From contig JAHJRI010000294.1 of NCBI GenBank assembly GCA_018830885.1, forward strand, positions 1 through 40,210: 40,210 bases of DNA. Direction: 5' to 3'. The notes under the pieces were generated by a model, which saw only the letters and a list, made by a program, of their open reading frames with translations, did not search any database and was not told the DNA's origin. How positions within the stretch are numbered: the stretch's first letter is position 1; the number at the start of each line of letters is the position of its first letter. This stretch comes from a bacterium (GTDB taxonomy: Bacteria; SAR324; XYD2-FULL-50-16). Below are positions 8,199-16,839 of this stretch, one piece after another. A program made the position numbers and the translations under genes.

Positions 8199-8339
8199 GG
8201 GGAGAATTCTAGACTGTCAGGTTATCACTAGCTATGGGTGGTTTATCGTTCAGTGGGCACTGAGTGGTTTGAGGTACAGTGAACACTGAATTTACGATGA
8301 ACTTCCGCTCAGCTTGATTGGGATAAAACAACACTTCAA

Positions 8340-9371
8340 TTAATCCTCAGGATATACAGGATAATTTTCCATATACCATTCTCTGGCTTCATATGCTTCA
8401 ATCAGACGTTCCGCCGGAACGTCGAAGGGAAGGTCTCAGCCAGGGGCGAAGGTATATCCCTGGGTTCCTCCGGCAGCGAGACTGACCAGCGCATCCTCCC
8501 TGGGCGACAGCAACCCGAGGCTAAGGGCCAGTGTCAATTTCAGGTTGCCGCCAAATCCTTTCTTGTATTTCATGGCGATATCACGGACGAAGTTCATGTT
8601 CAGTTGTTCATCAATGGCAAAACCATGCGTGCCCAATTGACAGACATCTTCGATGACCTTGGTGCAATCGCCGCAGATAAAGAAGCTCGATGTTTTACCT
8701 GCGTCGTTGATGACCTCAATCGCCTCCTGGCAGTAGGGTGTTACAAATTCTTTGAACGTTTCCGATCGAATCTGGGACGCTACCGGATCAACAATGGCAA
8801 TCAGGTCGCACCCCATTTCCACATAATACCGCGCAGACTGGGCACAGAGCTTACCGGCATATTTGAGGACTGAGTGGGCAAACTCTTTGTTCTTTTTCAC
8901 TGCGGTGAAAATTCTGACGCCTGCCAGATGGGAAGCCAGGGTTAAAGGACCGGCAACCAACCCCAGCATGGCACAATCCAGCTTGTCCAGCTCAGGTTTG
9001 GCTTTGGCCGCTGCTTTAAATATGATCGGCCAACGACCGTCTTCCTTGCCAAAGACAGTCATACCCAGTTCTTCCGGTGTTTGCTTTTCACAAAGGTGGG
9101 ATCTCACAGAAGGAACGTTATCTTCCCAATACTCAACCGCACATCCTACCGCTTCGGCTTCCACGGAGAGGTCGAAGAGCAGGGGGATACCGTCGGCATG
9201 GTAGGTTTTGGCAGCCTCCACGATACCTTTTGCGATTAAATTTGGATCCTTGAGATAGGGCTCTGCCTTTTCCCCTATCAAGAACGCACAATTAACGCCG
9301 GCATAGGGCACCCAGGGAGCCTTCTCTGTTTTTTGCCCGCGTGTTGCGTCGAGTAACATCTGTTTAGCCAT
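8340..9371 (-). CDS. UroD/MtaA-family methyltransferase with in-frame UGA (selenocysteine) at the C-terminal metal-ligand position
   Basis: 343 aa if TGA 8438-8436 is selenocysteine (residue 312); an ordinary call stops at residue 311. Residues 1-311 resemble the uroporphyrinogen decarboxylase superfamily branch that includes MtaA/MtbA corrinoid methyltransferases. The family ends with a G-C-x-(L/I)-P-P motif whose Cys binds zinc; here the frame reads APG-Sec312-DLPFDVPAERL and continues 31 residues to a TAA. The paralogue at 10166 has ordinary Cys (MPGCGIPP). A perfect 8-bp hairpin with GGC loop follows the UGA. The inner HxC zinc motif is altered to F231-I-C233. RBS GGAG lies before the ATG. 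It probably moves a methyl group to or from the corrinoid protein at 5147; substrate unknown. Confidence 0.9.
8405..8423 (-). promoter_or_regulatory. Candidate bacterial SECIS hairpin of the methyltransferase
   Basis: On the minus strand, 12 nt after the UGA, GACGTTCC-GGC-GGAACGTC forms a perfect 8-bp stem. Its 3-nt loop begins with G and lies 20 nt after the UGA, matching the described geometry of bacterial SECIS elements. Confidence 0.85.
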
Positions 9372-9404
9372 TATTTCACTCCATTACAAATAGAAGAATA
9401 AAAG

Positions 9405-10001
9405 TCAGCCGCTGAAAGCAAAGTCAACTATCATACCGCTTGCATTTTTAAATGTCAGGTTTTTGCCGTAGTCGTTGAAACTCCAGGTGTCTGTATTACA
9501 GAACCTGTAGTCGCTGAAGGCCGGATTAAACGGGTTGTCCATACGCATTGGATTTTTCTTGTCACGTCCGAGGGTCAGAGACATTTTGACTTCACCGAAT
9601 GGCATGGAGATGTGATAATCGCCACTGTTCTCAGTTAAACTTATCTTGACGACCTTAAAGCCAAGATTTTTTCTCCAGGGCCGGATTCCCACCTCAGTCT
9701 CAAGAAAGGTTTCCAAAATGCCCCTCTGTTCATCAGTTATATTGTCACTGACATATGCGGCGCCTTCAGCCGCCCCATTGACCAGTTCGGCGATCGTCGG
9801 ACCGATACCATCCTGGTGCAGGATAATCACAACGTCTTTCATATCGACGCCCTGAATATGCCCTTCGGTAATCTGATAAATCGCCATGTTAGTGCAGGCA
9901 TGGGGCAGGTCCCTTCGGAACCATAACGAACAGTGGCCGTCTTCAACGCGGCAACACTCGTAGAAAACGCCCTTCAGCAGCCAATTCTTTGAATCGTTCA
10001 T
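9405..10001 (-). CDS. DUF1326-family protein
   Basis: 198 aa. The N-terminal WLLKGVFYECCRVEDGHC, with C16, C17 and C24, and the middle segment DNITDEQRGILETFL follow the DUF1326 pattern; function of that family is unknown. The Cys set suggests metal or cofactor binding. It lies between the two UroD-type methyltransferase genes, 33 bp upstream of the selenocysteine one, with RBS AAGGAAAAG, so a role in the same methyl-transfer process is likely. The TGA stop is followed seven codons later by TAA with no family-like sequence between, so I take it as a real stop. Confidence 0.75.
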   Translation of the reverse strand: MNDSKNWLLKGVFYECCRVEDGHCSLWFRRDLPHACTNMAIYQITEGHIQGVDMKDVVIILHQDGIGPTIAELVNGAAEGAAYVSDNITDEQRGILETFLETEVGIRPWRKNLGFKVVKISLTENSGDYHISMPFGEVKMSLTLGRDKKNPMRMDNPFNPAFSDYRFCNTDTWSFNDYGKNLTFKNASGMIVDFAFSG

Positions 10002-10165
10002 CTCTTTTCCTTGTTATTTTGTATTGAGCCAGAACCATTTCACCACAGACTCATGGAGGAAAACCTATTAAGCACTTTACGTACAGAGATCTTTACAAAT
10101 TTTAGAATATTCAATCAAAACTCTGTGCCCTCAGTATCTCCGTGGTAAATAGCCATATTATTATA

Positions 10166-11188
10166 TTATTTTCCCAAACCATAATCCGATGCAGCCTGAA
10201 CCATCGCTTTGAGATTCTCTATAGATGCTTTTGGTGGGATTCCACAGCCAGGCATCAGGATATAGCGCTCGGCTCCCATCGTCTGGAGACAATGAAGCGC
10301 ATCCTGTTTGACCGTCTCAGTATCCCCCATCAGCAACGATTTCACTGGATCCACATTCCCCGCGATCACTGTTTCAGGAAGAACCTTCCGGACCTCCTTG
10401 AAATCCATGCATTGATCCAGACTGAGGATAGCCGCCCCCGACTCTCCCATAGCATCCAATATGGGAGCTGTATCACCACAAATATGGAGCATGACCGGAA
10501 CATTCACTTCATTTGTATACTCCTGGAGACGTGGCAGGACAAATCTTCTGAACATCCTGGGCGAGAGCATGCTCGAAGAAGCGGTCGGCTCCGGCATGGA
10601 GATGGAATTCACACCATTCTCCTCAAGGGCTAGCGTAAGATCAATCAGGACTCTATTGATCTTGTCTAAGAGTGCGTCCAGTACATCAGGGGTCTTGAGT
10701 GTCATACGCAGAATCTGTGAAGGTTCGATGATGCGAGTTGCAACTGTAAACACCCCCTCAATATTCGCCATGATGGGAAACGTCCCTCCGGTCGCATCAA
10801 ATAACCGCTTCGCTGCTTCCAGAACCACAGGAAATCTGCCGTCTTCCCTGGGGTTTGGAAAATGAATGTCATCCAGATCGCTTAACGTTTTTAATTTCAG
10901 TGGCAGCGGATCCAGGATCGGATCATCTTCTGAATATCGTATCTTGCATCCAAAGGCCTCGCCGATAAAAAAGTTATCCGGGGTGGGATAAACCAGGTCG
11001 AACGAAACGGTGTCCTTAACCCACAATTGAGCTGCGGTTATCAATTCCGCATCTTTGACAATTTCCCGATAAGGCGCATCCGGATAATTACTGGCCCCCC
11101 AAAGGATGGTGCCTGCAATAACCGGGACACGATCCTTCGGGCGGCTCTCTATGGTGTCCTTGAATCGATCATAGGCTGTATAACTCAT
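10166..11188 (-). CDS. UroD/MtaA-family methyltransferase (cysteine form)
   Basis: 340 aa. A complete corrinoid-type methyltransferase of the uroporphyrinogen decarboxylase superfamily. It has the zinc motif H235-I-C237-G and the C-terminal ligand C315 in MPGCGIPP, followed by the usual ENLKAMVQAA helix. The ligand set is that of MtaA/MtbA, which transfer methyl from a corrinoid protein to a thiol acceptor, though some relatives demethylate other substrates. RBS AAAGGA precedes the ATG. It is the canonical partner against which the Sec-containing paralogue at 8340 can be read. The cluster has two such enzymes and one corrinoid protein, so they may work on opposite sides of the methyl transfer. 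Confidence 0.85.
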   Translation of the reverse strand: MSYTAYDRFKDTIESRPKDRVPVIAGTILWGASNYPDAPYREIVKDAELITAAQLWVKDTVSFDLVYPTPDNFFIGEAFGCKIRYSEDDPILDPLPLKLKTLSDLDDIHFPNPREDGRFPVVLEAAKRLFDATGGTFPIMANIEGVFTVATRIIEPSQILRMTLKTPDVLDALLDKINRVLIDLTLALEENGVNSISMPEPTASSSMLSPRMFRRFVLPRLQEYTNEVNVPVMLHICGDTAPILDAMGESGAAILSLDQCMDFKEVRKVLPETVIAGNVDPVKSLLMGDTETVKQDALHCLQTMGAERYILMPGCGIPPKASIENLKAMVQAASDYGLGK

Positions 11189-11329
11189 TTTAATCCTTTA
11201 TTTAGTGAAAATTAAGAGCATGTTATGTTTTTCGGACCAACACGATACCAGGTGTCATTTTTGTCTGTATCGCCCTCTTGCCGGATCGCTTGTGCTTACC
11301 GGCTCCATAGTTGGTATGGTTCCTCTAAT

Positions 11330-12682
11330 CTAACTCTTGACAGCAGCGCCCTGGCGCAACCACTCTTTGTAACCGCCCCAGGTGAACGGCCCGTATAAAG
11401 CCTGGGCGATATCGAGCCTGTCTCTGTGTGCACCGCCAAGCCACATCTTGCCAATCTTATAATCTCTCATATATTTCTCAAGCTCATACTCGTAGGAATA
11501 TCCGTAGGACCCCATGAGCTCCATGCCTTTGTTGGTGCAGAACTCTGCGGTGTCGGCGGCAAATGAACGGGCTAACGAACATTTACCCATCATCTCTGGA
11601 GACGAAGGCTCACCATATAGTTCAGGGTGCATCCTTTGCCACCCCAGGTTCAAGTTGTAAGTTCTTGTCAGTTCTATCATGCGGAACATCTCGCCGATGG
11701 TTGCAGCGAACAGTGAACGCTCTCTGACCGGCTTGCCGGCAATATCCCGCCAGCCTGTGTATTGCAGAACGATCTCAAGCACAGCCTGTGAAAGCCCGCA
11801 AAGTCTGGCGCTGGTATTAAGCCTGGCGGACCCGATGATTGCGCTTTTTACGATCTTCGCACCATCACCCGGCTCACTATCAATCCTGTATTTCCTTGGG
11901 ATTCTGACGTTCTTCAGCCATATGTCACAATTCTCATCGCTCCAGCTGACACCCATTTTCTCGTAGGGTTTTGAAAAGGACAGTCCCTCCGCATCGGGTG
12001 GAATGTGAAATATTCCGACCCCGTCAGGCCCTTTTGCAATATCGGTGGTAGCGATGACCCAATATCCCAGGTGGCCCTTCATGTATTTCAACTCGAAGCG
12101 GTCTGCAGGCCCGGAAGGCCCCGGCCACCTTTTGTGTCCATTGATGACCCATTCATCCCCGTCCAGTTTTGCAACGGTTTGAACGGTATTGAAGGATAAG
12201 GATGGGTCCTCAAAATTTGCCCCCCCACCTGGCTCGGTAATGGCGATACAGGCAGTCCATCCCCCATCACTTGCCATTCTGGGGGCGAACTCCTCAAGCA
12301 GGTCATCTCTTTTAGCCGCCAGCATGACGCCTACGATCCAGTTGGTCTTCCCCGGAAGGGTTGCCAGCCCAAAATCGCCTCTACCCATCTCTTCGGTAAT
12401 CATCAAAGCAGCAACTGGGGACAACTCCAATCCCCCATACTTTTCCGGTAAGTTCATTATGTGAACCCCGAGCTTTTCAATGCCTCTATAAAGCTCGTCA
12501 ATGGTATTCAGTGCCAGTTCCTCATCCCGGTGCCATCCACCTTCACAGTCACGACGGCGAGGCATGATTTCCTTATCCACAAACTCTTTGACGGAAATGG
12601 CAATCTGAATATCCTCCTCGCTGCAGAAGGCTCTGCTGTATTTATATTTGGGGAAAAACATCTTGTATTGTTCGGCGGCCAT
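11330..12682 (-). CDS. Acyl-CoA dehydrogenase family protein
   Basis: 450 aa flavoprotein, somewhat longer than the usual 380-400 aa. It has the acyl-CoA dehydrogenase features ITEPGGGANFEDPS (FAD/substrate loop), RWPGPSGPADRF, an LGWQRM helix and a C-terminal WLGGAHRDRLDIAQ segment. It should oxidise a CoA thioester to the enoyl-CoA and pass electrons to ETF. It differs clearly from the two tandem enzymes at 37029 and 38310. RBS AGGAAAT lies before the ATG. It sits between the DeoC-type and methyltransferase genes on the same strand, with gaps of 65 and 141 bp, so it is probably co-transcribed. Substrate not predictable. Confidence 0.85.
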   Translation of the reverse strand: MAAEQYKMFFPKYKYSRAFCSEEDIQIAISVKEFVDKEIMPRRRDCEGGWHRDEELALNTIDELYRGIEKLGVHIMNLPEKYGGLELSPVAALMITEEMGRGDFGLATLPGKTNWIVGVMLAAKRDDLLEEFAPRMASDGGWTACIAITEPGGGANFEDPSLSFNTVQTVAKLDGDEWVINGHKRWPGPSGPADRFELKYMKGHLGYWVIATTDIAKGPDGVGIFHIPPDAEGLSFSKPYEKMGVSWSDENCDIWLKNVRIPRKYRIDSEPGDGAKIVKSAIIGSARLNTSARLCGLSQAVLEIVLQYTGWRDIAGKPVRERSLFAATIGEMFRMIELTRTYNLNLGWQRMHPELYGEPSSPEMMGKCSLARSFAADTAEFCTNKGMELMGSYGYSYEYELEKYMRDYKIGKMWLGGAHRDRLDIAQALYGPFTWGGYKEWLRQGAAVKS

Positions 12683-12747
12683 TTTTTTTATTTCCTATTT
12701 TTCCTATCTTGGGATTTGCACTCTATTGAGTTACACCGAATGTTGCG

Positions 12748-13473
12748 CTAATATTCGGTTTTTGCAATGCCCTTATCCTGCTTGGATACATCGATGCCAC
12801 GGGATTCGGCCAGAATTTTGTCCGAGAACCCGAATCCAAGACCCAATCGATCAACACCCAATTCAATATACCTCAATGCGGTTGCCAGATCAGCAATTCC
12901 GGGACCGGATGCCTTTACTTTGGCGCGTCCTGCAGCAGTTTCTACCATTTTTTTAACCGCTTCTTCCGTGACCGGCTCGAAAAAACCGGTACAGGTTTTT
13001 ACGAAATCTGCTTTGGCCTCAATGCAGACTTCCGTCGCTTTCCCAATTTCGTCAAGCGTAAGGTGCCCAATCTCAAAGATCACTTTGACGATTGCGCCGT
13101 GGTCGTGAGCCACGCGCGAAACGGCAGCTATCTCATCCCTGACAGCGTCCCATAGCCCTGATCGGGCGAAACCAAAATTCATGACCGTATCAATCTCTTC
13201 AATTCCCTTTTTTACATAGATCTCGGTAAGGGCCGTTTTTGCCTCTTTTCCACCAGTGCCGTGCGGGTAGTCCATCACACAACAAGATGTTGTATCGGTG
13301 CCTTTGCACATCGAAACAGCCATTTCAATGTCGCAGGGACGAACGCAGATGGCCCTGTAGTTCTCCTTTAGAGCTCTTTCCAGCGCCTTCTTTACCTCTG
13401 TTGTGGTCATCTCAGGCTTCAAAGTTGAGTAGTCGATATAACGTTGAATCTCGATTTTCTTGGTCGTTTCCAT
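12748..13473 (-). CDS. DeoC-family aldolase
   Basis: 241 aa class I aldolase of the deoxyribose-phosphate aldolase family. It carries the Schiff-base lysine K159 in DFVKTCTGF, a second conserved lysine K187 in VKASGPG and the D95 region (EEIDTVMNFG). Canonical DERA splits 2-deoxyribose-5-phosphate to glyceraldehyde-3-phosphate and acetaldehyde. No deoxynucleoside genes are nearby, so this may be a homologue with another aldol substrate. RBS AAAGGGGAA precedes the ATG. It is the first of the long minus-strand series running to 4136. Confidence 0.85.
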   Translation of the reverse strand: METTKKIEIQRYIDYSTLKPEMTTTEVKKALERALKENYRAICVRPCDIEMAVSMCKGTDTTSCCVMDYPHGTGGKEAKTALTEIYVKKGIEEIDTVMNFGFARSGLWDAVRDEIAAVSRVAHDHGAIVKVIFEIGHLTLDEIGKATEVCIEAKADFVKTCTGFFEPVTEEAVKKMVETAAGRAKVKASGPGIADLATALRYIELGVDRLGLGFGFSDKILAESRGIDVSKQDKGIAKTEY

Positions 13474-13625
13474 CTTTTTATTCCCCTTTAATGGGTAGTG
13501 AAATTAAATTAAAATTGCTTAAAAAACAACTTATTAAGAAATCCAGATGATGTTGTCAGCGGATATTTTGATTATCCCTGGAATGCCCGATTGACGTTGG
13601 ATCGAACAAATATCGCTGAAAGCAT

Positions 13626-14639
13626 TTATTTCTTTATATCTTGAGTAGACTCACGAAGGACAATCGACACACCAAGACATTTATGCACTACTTGTGGCTC
13701 CTTCGCGTTAAGATTCTGAGCAATCACCTCCACAGCTTGGTAACCCATGTCAAAGGCCGGTACGCGCGCAGTGGTGAGAGGTGGAATGCTGTATTCAGAA
13801 TAGGCGATATCATCCATTCCAACAACAGAGACATCATCTGGAACCCTCAATCCCATTTTAGCTGCCGTTAAAAGGGCCCCTAATGCTAACACATCTGCCG
13901 CGGCCAATATAGCAGAGGGCGGATCAGGTAGAGACATGATCTGCTTCATACCATTTTTTCCCTCTTCCATGGTGGGATCGGCTTCATAAACCAGACGTTG
14001 ATCGTAGACTATGTTGTGCTTCTCTAGAGCTGCTCGATATCCATTGAGCCTTCTGTAGGGACGCTCACTTTTGGAAAAGGGCCCACAAAGCAACCCGATG
14101 TGTCGGTGTCCCAAAGAAATCAGATGATTTGCCAGGTCGTACACTGCTTTGAAATTATCAAAGCCGACGTAGCTGATTTCGACGTCACTTGAATTTTCCC
14201 AGATGACACATGTTGGAACACCCGCGTGAATAATTTCCCGGATTAAGGATTCATTGGATAGAGAAAAACCAGCGAGAATCAGGCCGGAGACTCGGCTTTG
14301 CTGAAATTTTTCAAGAAGCATGCGTTCCGTATGACTGTCATAGTGCGTACAACCGACAATGTGCGCGAAGCCCTTTTCCAGGCTCGCCTCCTGAATACCC
14401 ATGATCGTTTCAGCAAATCCAAAACATATCGTTGAAGGCACCAAGACGCCAATAATCGGTAAAGTCGCACCGTTAGAGGGTACCGCTTTCGAGTACTCAT
14501 ACCGTGTACTTTGCACGGCCTCCTTTATTCGCTGTATGGTCTCTGAGCTTACCAGATCCGGATTACTCAGAGCCCGCGAAACAGTTGCCAGCGAAACACC
14601 TGATTCCCGAGCAACATCTTTCATAGTGACTTTTGACAT
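13626..14639 (-). CDS. LacI-family transcriptional regulator
   Basis: 337 aa. The N-terminal HTH (MKDVARESGVSLATVSRALS) and hinge are followed by a periplasmic-binding-protein-like effector domain (about 60-330). Family members bind a sugar or organic acid and release a palindromic operator. It lies 152 bp upstream of the deoC-like gene on the same strand, and about 1 kb from the divergent TRAP operon at 15646, so it may control either or both. RBS GAGGAAAG lies before the ATG. No clear CG-centred palindrome was found upstream of it. Confidence 0.9.
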   Translation of the reverse strand: MSKVTMKDVARESGVSLATVSRALSNPDLVSSETIQRIKEAVQSTRYEYSKAVPSNGATLPIIGVLVPSTICFGFAETIMGIQEASLEKGFAHIVGCTHYDSHTERMLLEKFQQSRVSGLILAGFSLSNESLIREIIHAGVPTCVIWENSSDVEISYVGFDNFKAVYDLANHLISLGHRHIGLLCGPFSKSERPYRRLNGYRAALEKHNIVYDQRLVYEADPTMEEGKNGMKQIMSLPDPPSAILAAADVLALGALLTAAKMGLRVPDDVSVVGMDDIAYSEYSIPPLTTARVPAFDMGYQAVEVIAQNLNAKEPQVVHKCLGVSIVLRESTQDIKK

Positions 14640-14694
14640 TTCTAGATTCTTTCCTCAAATAGTTTAATTTTCTGATTATCAACAATTCACAACC

Positions 14695-14860
14695 CAATGC
14701 TGATAACTTAAGCAACCTTTTTTTACTGAGCACCAACGGTTCCGGTTTTTTATACCCCTGGGAGCCGGGTATGGCTTCCCGGAGCTCCAGGAAGGATAAA
14801 TGCGTTTCTTGAAAATCGGAACTGTTGATGCGGAACCATTCGCTTAAGTTAACGATATTG
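14695..14860. mobile_element. Miniature inverted-repeat element, copy B
   Basis: A 166-bp element from CAATGCTGATAACTTAAG to the inverse of CAATATCGTTAACTTAAG. It is flanked by a 10-bp direct repeat with one mismatch (ATTCACAACC at 14685-14694, ATTTACAACC at 14861-14870). The interior matches copy A in inverted orientation. No coding capacity. It lies 55 bp upstream of the LacI gene start. Confidence 0.75.
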
Positions 14861-15204
14861 ATTTACAACCTGTTTTGAAAGGCGAATCGGTAGATGACCT
14901 CGTCCGTTGAAAAAGAAAGAGTCATACTCAATGAAAAATTTACTCGTGTTTTCATTAATAATAATAATTTTTCATACTGTCAATGTCTTTTTTTCACTTT
15001 AGTCAGTAGAAAAGTCCTTAAGTAGATCTGCAGGGAGCGTGGCGAATTCCCATCTCCATTTACAACAAAAGCAGGAGATCAATCTCCCATTTTAGCTTAA
15101 ATTAGCTGGTTAACACATTGATACAGTAATCAAAATTACTTCCTTGCCTCAGTAATTCCCAAACTGAAAATGCAGGCTAAGTTGAAAGCGCCCAAATATT
15201 TTTA

Positions 15205-15366
15205 ATGGTCAATGACGTATGGCGCATCAACAGCATTGCCCAGGCATTGTTCATTAACCGCCGCAAGGTTGATCGCTGGCTTGATTGTGCGTTACAACCT
15301 GAACCACTGACAGTTCCGGATGGTTTGCCAAGATTCGGTGAGCCTCCTAATATTTTTTTCTTCTAA
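15205..15366 (+). pseudogene. Short helix-turn-helix-like ORF, possible transposase remnant
   Basis: 53 codons. The segment IAQALFINRRKVDRWLD reads like the helix-turn-helix of a transposase or regulator N-terminus. There is no convincing RBS, and no remainder of such a gene follows. It lies in the long gap between the LacI and TRAP genes (14640-15645), which otherwise contains the miniature element and a promoter. It could equally be a chance frame. Confidence 0.3.
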
Positions 15367-15431
15367 AACGCTCTGAATTGCGGGTTTACAAAGTACATGT
15401 AAATAACTTACAAAAAAATGTAAATTTTCAC

Positions 15432-15460
15432 TTGACTATGAGAATTTTACATAATATATT
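15432..15460 (+). promoter_or_regulatory. Sigma-70-type promoter of the TRAP operon
   Basis: TTGACT (15432-15437), a 17-bp spacer and TATATT (15455-15460), about 185 bp upstream of the dctP-type start. Four TTTACA/TGTAAA-type half sites lie just upstream (about 15386-15424) and may be regulator sites. Confidence 0.55.
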
Positions 15461-15645
15461 CGGATAAAATTTCATTTCATACCAAACACAGGCTCACTAA
15501 AAGCTGTCAACAGCAAGCAATTTTCTCTTTTTTTGGTTGAAATGCGATTTTTAACATGGGGTTTACGCAACCAATAACGTTTCCATAATCTGTTATGGTG
15601 TTTTTCCGATGAACGTTTATTAACCTTGTATTCAGGAGACTTGAG

Positions 15646-16728
15646 ATGAAATTCAAAAACATGGTTACGACACTGATCGCATCCTTTTTGTTTTTAATAA
15701 CAGCCATTGTTCCAAGCAGTTTTGCCAAAACCATTGAAATAAAGGTGGGAAGCTACGAACCTGAGGGGCATTATTTGGTGCAGTATGTCTATGTGCCATA
15801 TACCCAGGAGATAGAAAGGCGAACCAACGGCCAGGTAAAATTCAAGTGGTATCACGGTGGAAGCCTGGTAAAGGCGCCTCAAACCTATGATGCCATGACG
15901 GGAGGTCTGGTAGATATGGTCGTCACGCTGGGTGTTTTTACCATGCAAAGTCGGTTTCCCGTCAGCAACGTCATGACACTTCCTTTTCTGTTCGACAGTA
16001 CCGTGCAGGTAGACAGGGTATACCAGAAGGCCTATGACACTATTCCTGAATTCAGGGCGGAGTATAAAGACATCGTCATGCTGGGATTCCATGCCTCGGA
16101 TTTCTTTAATCTGCATATACATAAAGATTTAAAAGCGCCGAGGACCCTGGAAGACATGAAAGGGTTGAAAATATGCGCCGTTTCAAAAACGTTTGTTGAA
16201 GTGACCCAACTGCTGGGCGCTACGCCGAGAAGTCTGAAGCCGGAGGATGCCTATATGTCACTGCAACGAAAAGCGATCGACGGTTGTTTCTGGCCGACAG
16301 CCCCCCTGGCGAAATGGAAACTGACAGATCTGACCAGTCATCATACACTTGTTTACGGACCCTTCGTCCAGGTCCCCATGGCAATGGCCGAGAGGACCTG
16401 GAAAACCCTGCCGCCGGATGTCCAGGCGGTGTTTAACGAAATGAGACCTTCGGTTACCGATTTTTGCGGCGCCATCGTGGACAATCGAAGGGCGTCTACC
16501 TTGAATAAATTAAAGGAGAGGAAAGACGAAATCTATACCCTGCCGGATGATGAAAAGGCTAGATGGGTCGATGCCATGAAGCCCATGTATGATCGCTGGC
16601 TGAATGAGATGAAGGAAAAAGGGATCGACGGCGAGAAGATTCTTGCCCAGATCAGGTCCTACGCCAAAGAATACAGAGGGACTCAGTATGTAAAAGCCAA
16701 TTGGTGGGGAGATCAGTGGCAGGAATAG
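15646..16728 (+). CDS. TRAP transporter substrate-binding protein (DctP family), system 1
   Basis: 360 aa periplasmic binding protein. A Sec signal peptide covers about residues 1-27, with probable cleavage after SSFA. The mature part shows the DctP pattern: MTGGLVDMV, FHASDFFNLH, the substrate-anion region around LKICAVSKTFVEV, and AYMSLQRKAIDG. It should capture an organic acid and hand it to the fused membrane component encoded next. RBS CAGGAGA precedes the ATG. First gene of a plus-strand operon running to 24541. Confidence 0.9.
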   Translation: MKFKNMVTTLIASFLFLITAIVPSSFAKTIEIKVGSYEPEGHYLVQYVYVPYTQEIERRTNGQVKFKWYHGGSLVKAPQTYDAMTGGLVDMVVTLGVFTMQSRFPVSNVMTLPFLFDSTVQVDRVYQKAYDTIPEFRAEYKDIVMLGFHASDFFNLHIHKDLKAPRTLEDMKGLKICAVSKTFVEVTQLLGATPRSLKPEDAYMSLQRKAIDGCFWPTAPLAKWKLTDLTSHHTLVYGPFVQVPMAMAERTWKTLPPDVQAVFNEMRPSVTDFCGAIVDNRRASTLNKLKERKDEIYTLPDDEKARWVDAMKPMYDRWLNEMKEKGIDGEKILAQIRSYAKEYRGTQYVKANWWGDQWQE

Positions 16729-16839
16729 CCATCCTTCAGTCCACCATCGGGATGATATGATCGGGTCTGATACCCGGGTCTGCTTTCGTCAGGCCGGGGT
16801 ATCTATCAAAATAGTATATACGATAAGGAGAGAGAATTA

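Noticed and set aside
9405-9407. TGA of the DUF1326 gene as another selenocysteine codon
   Set aside because: Only seven codons to the next stop, no conserved sequence and no hairpin follow it.
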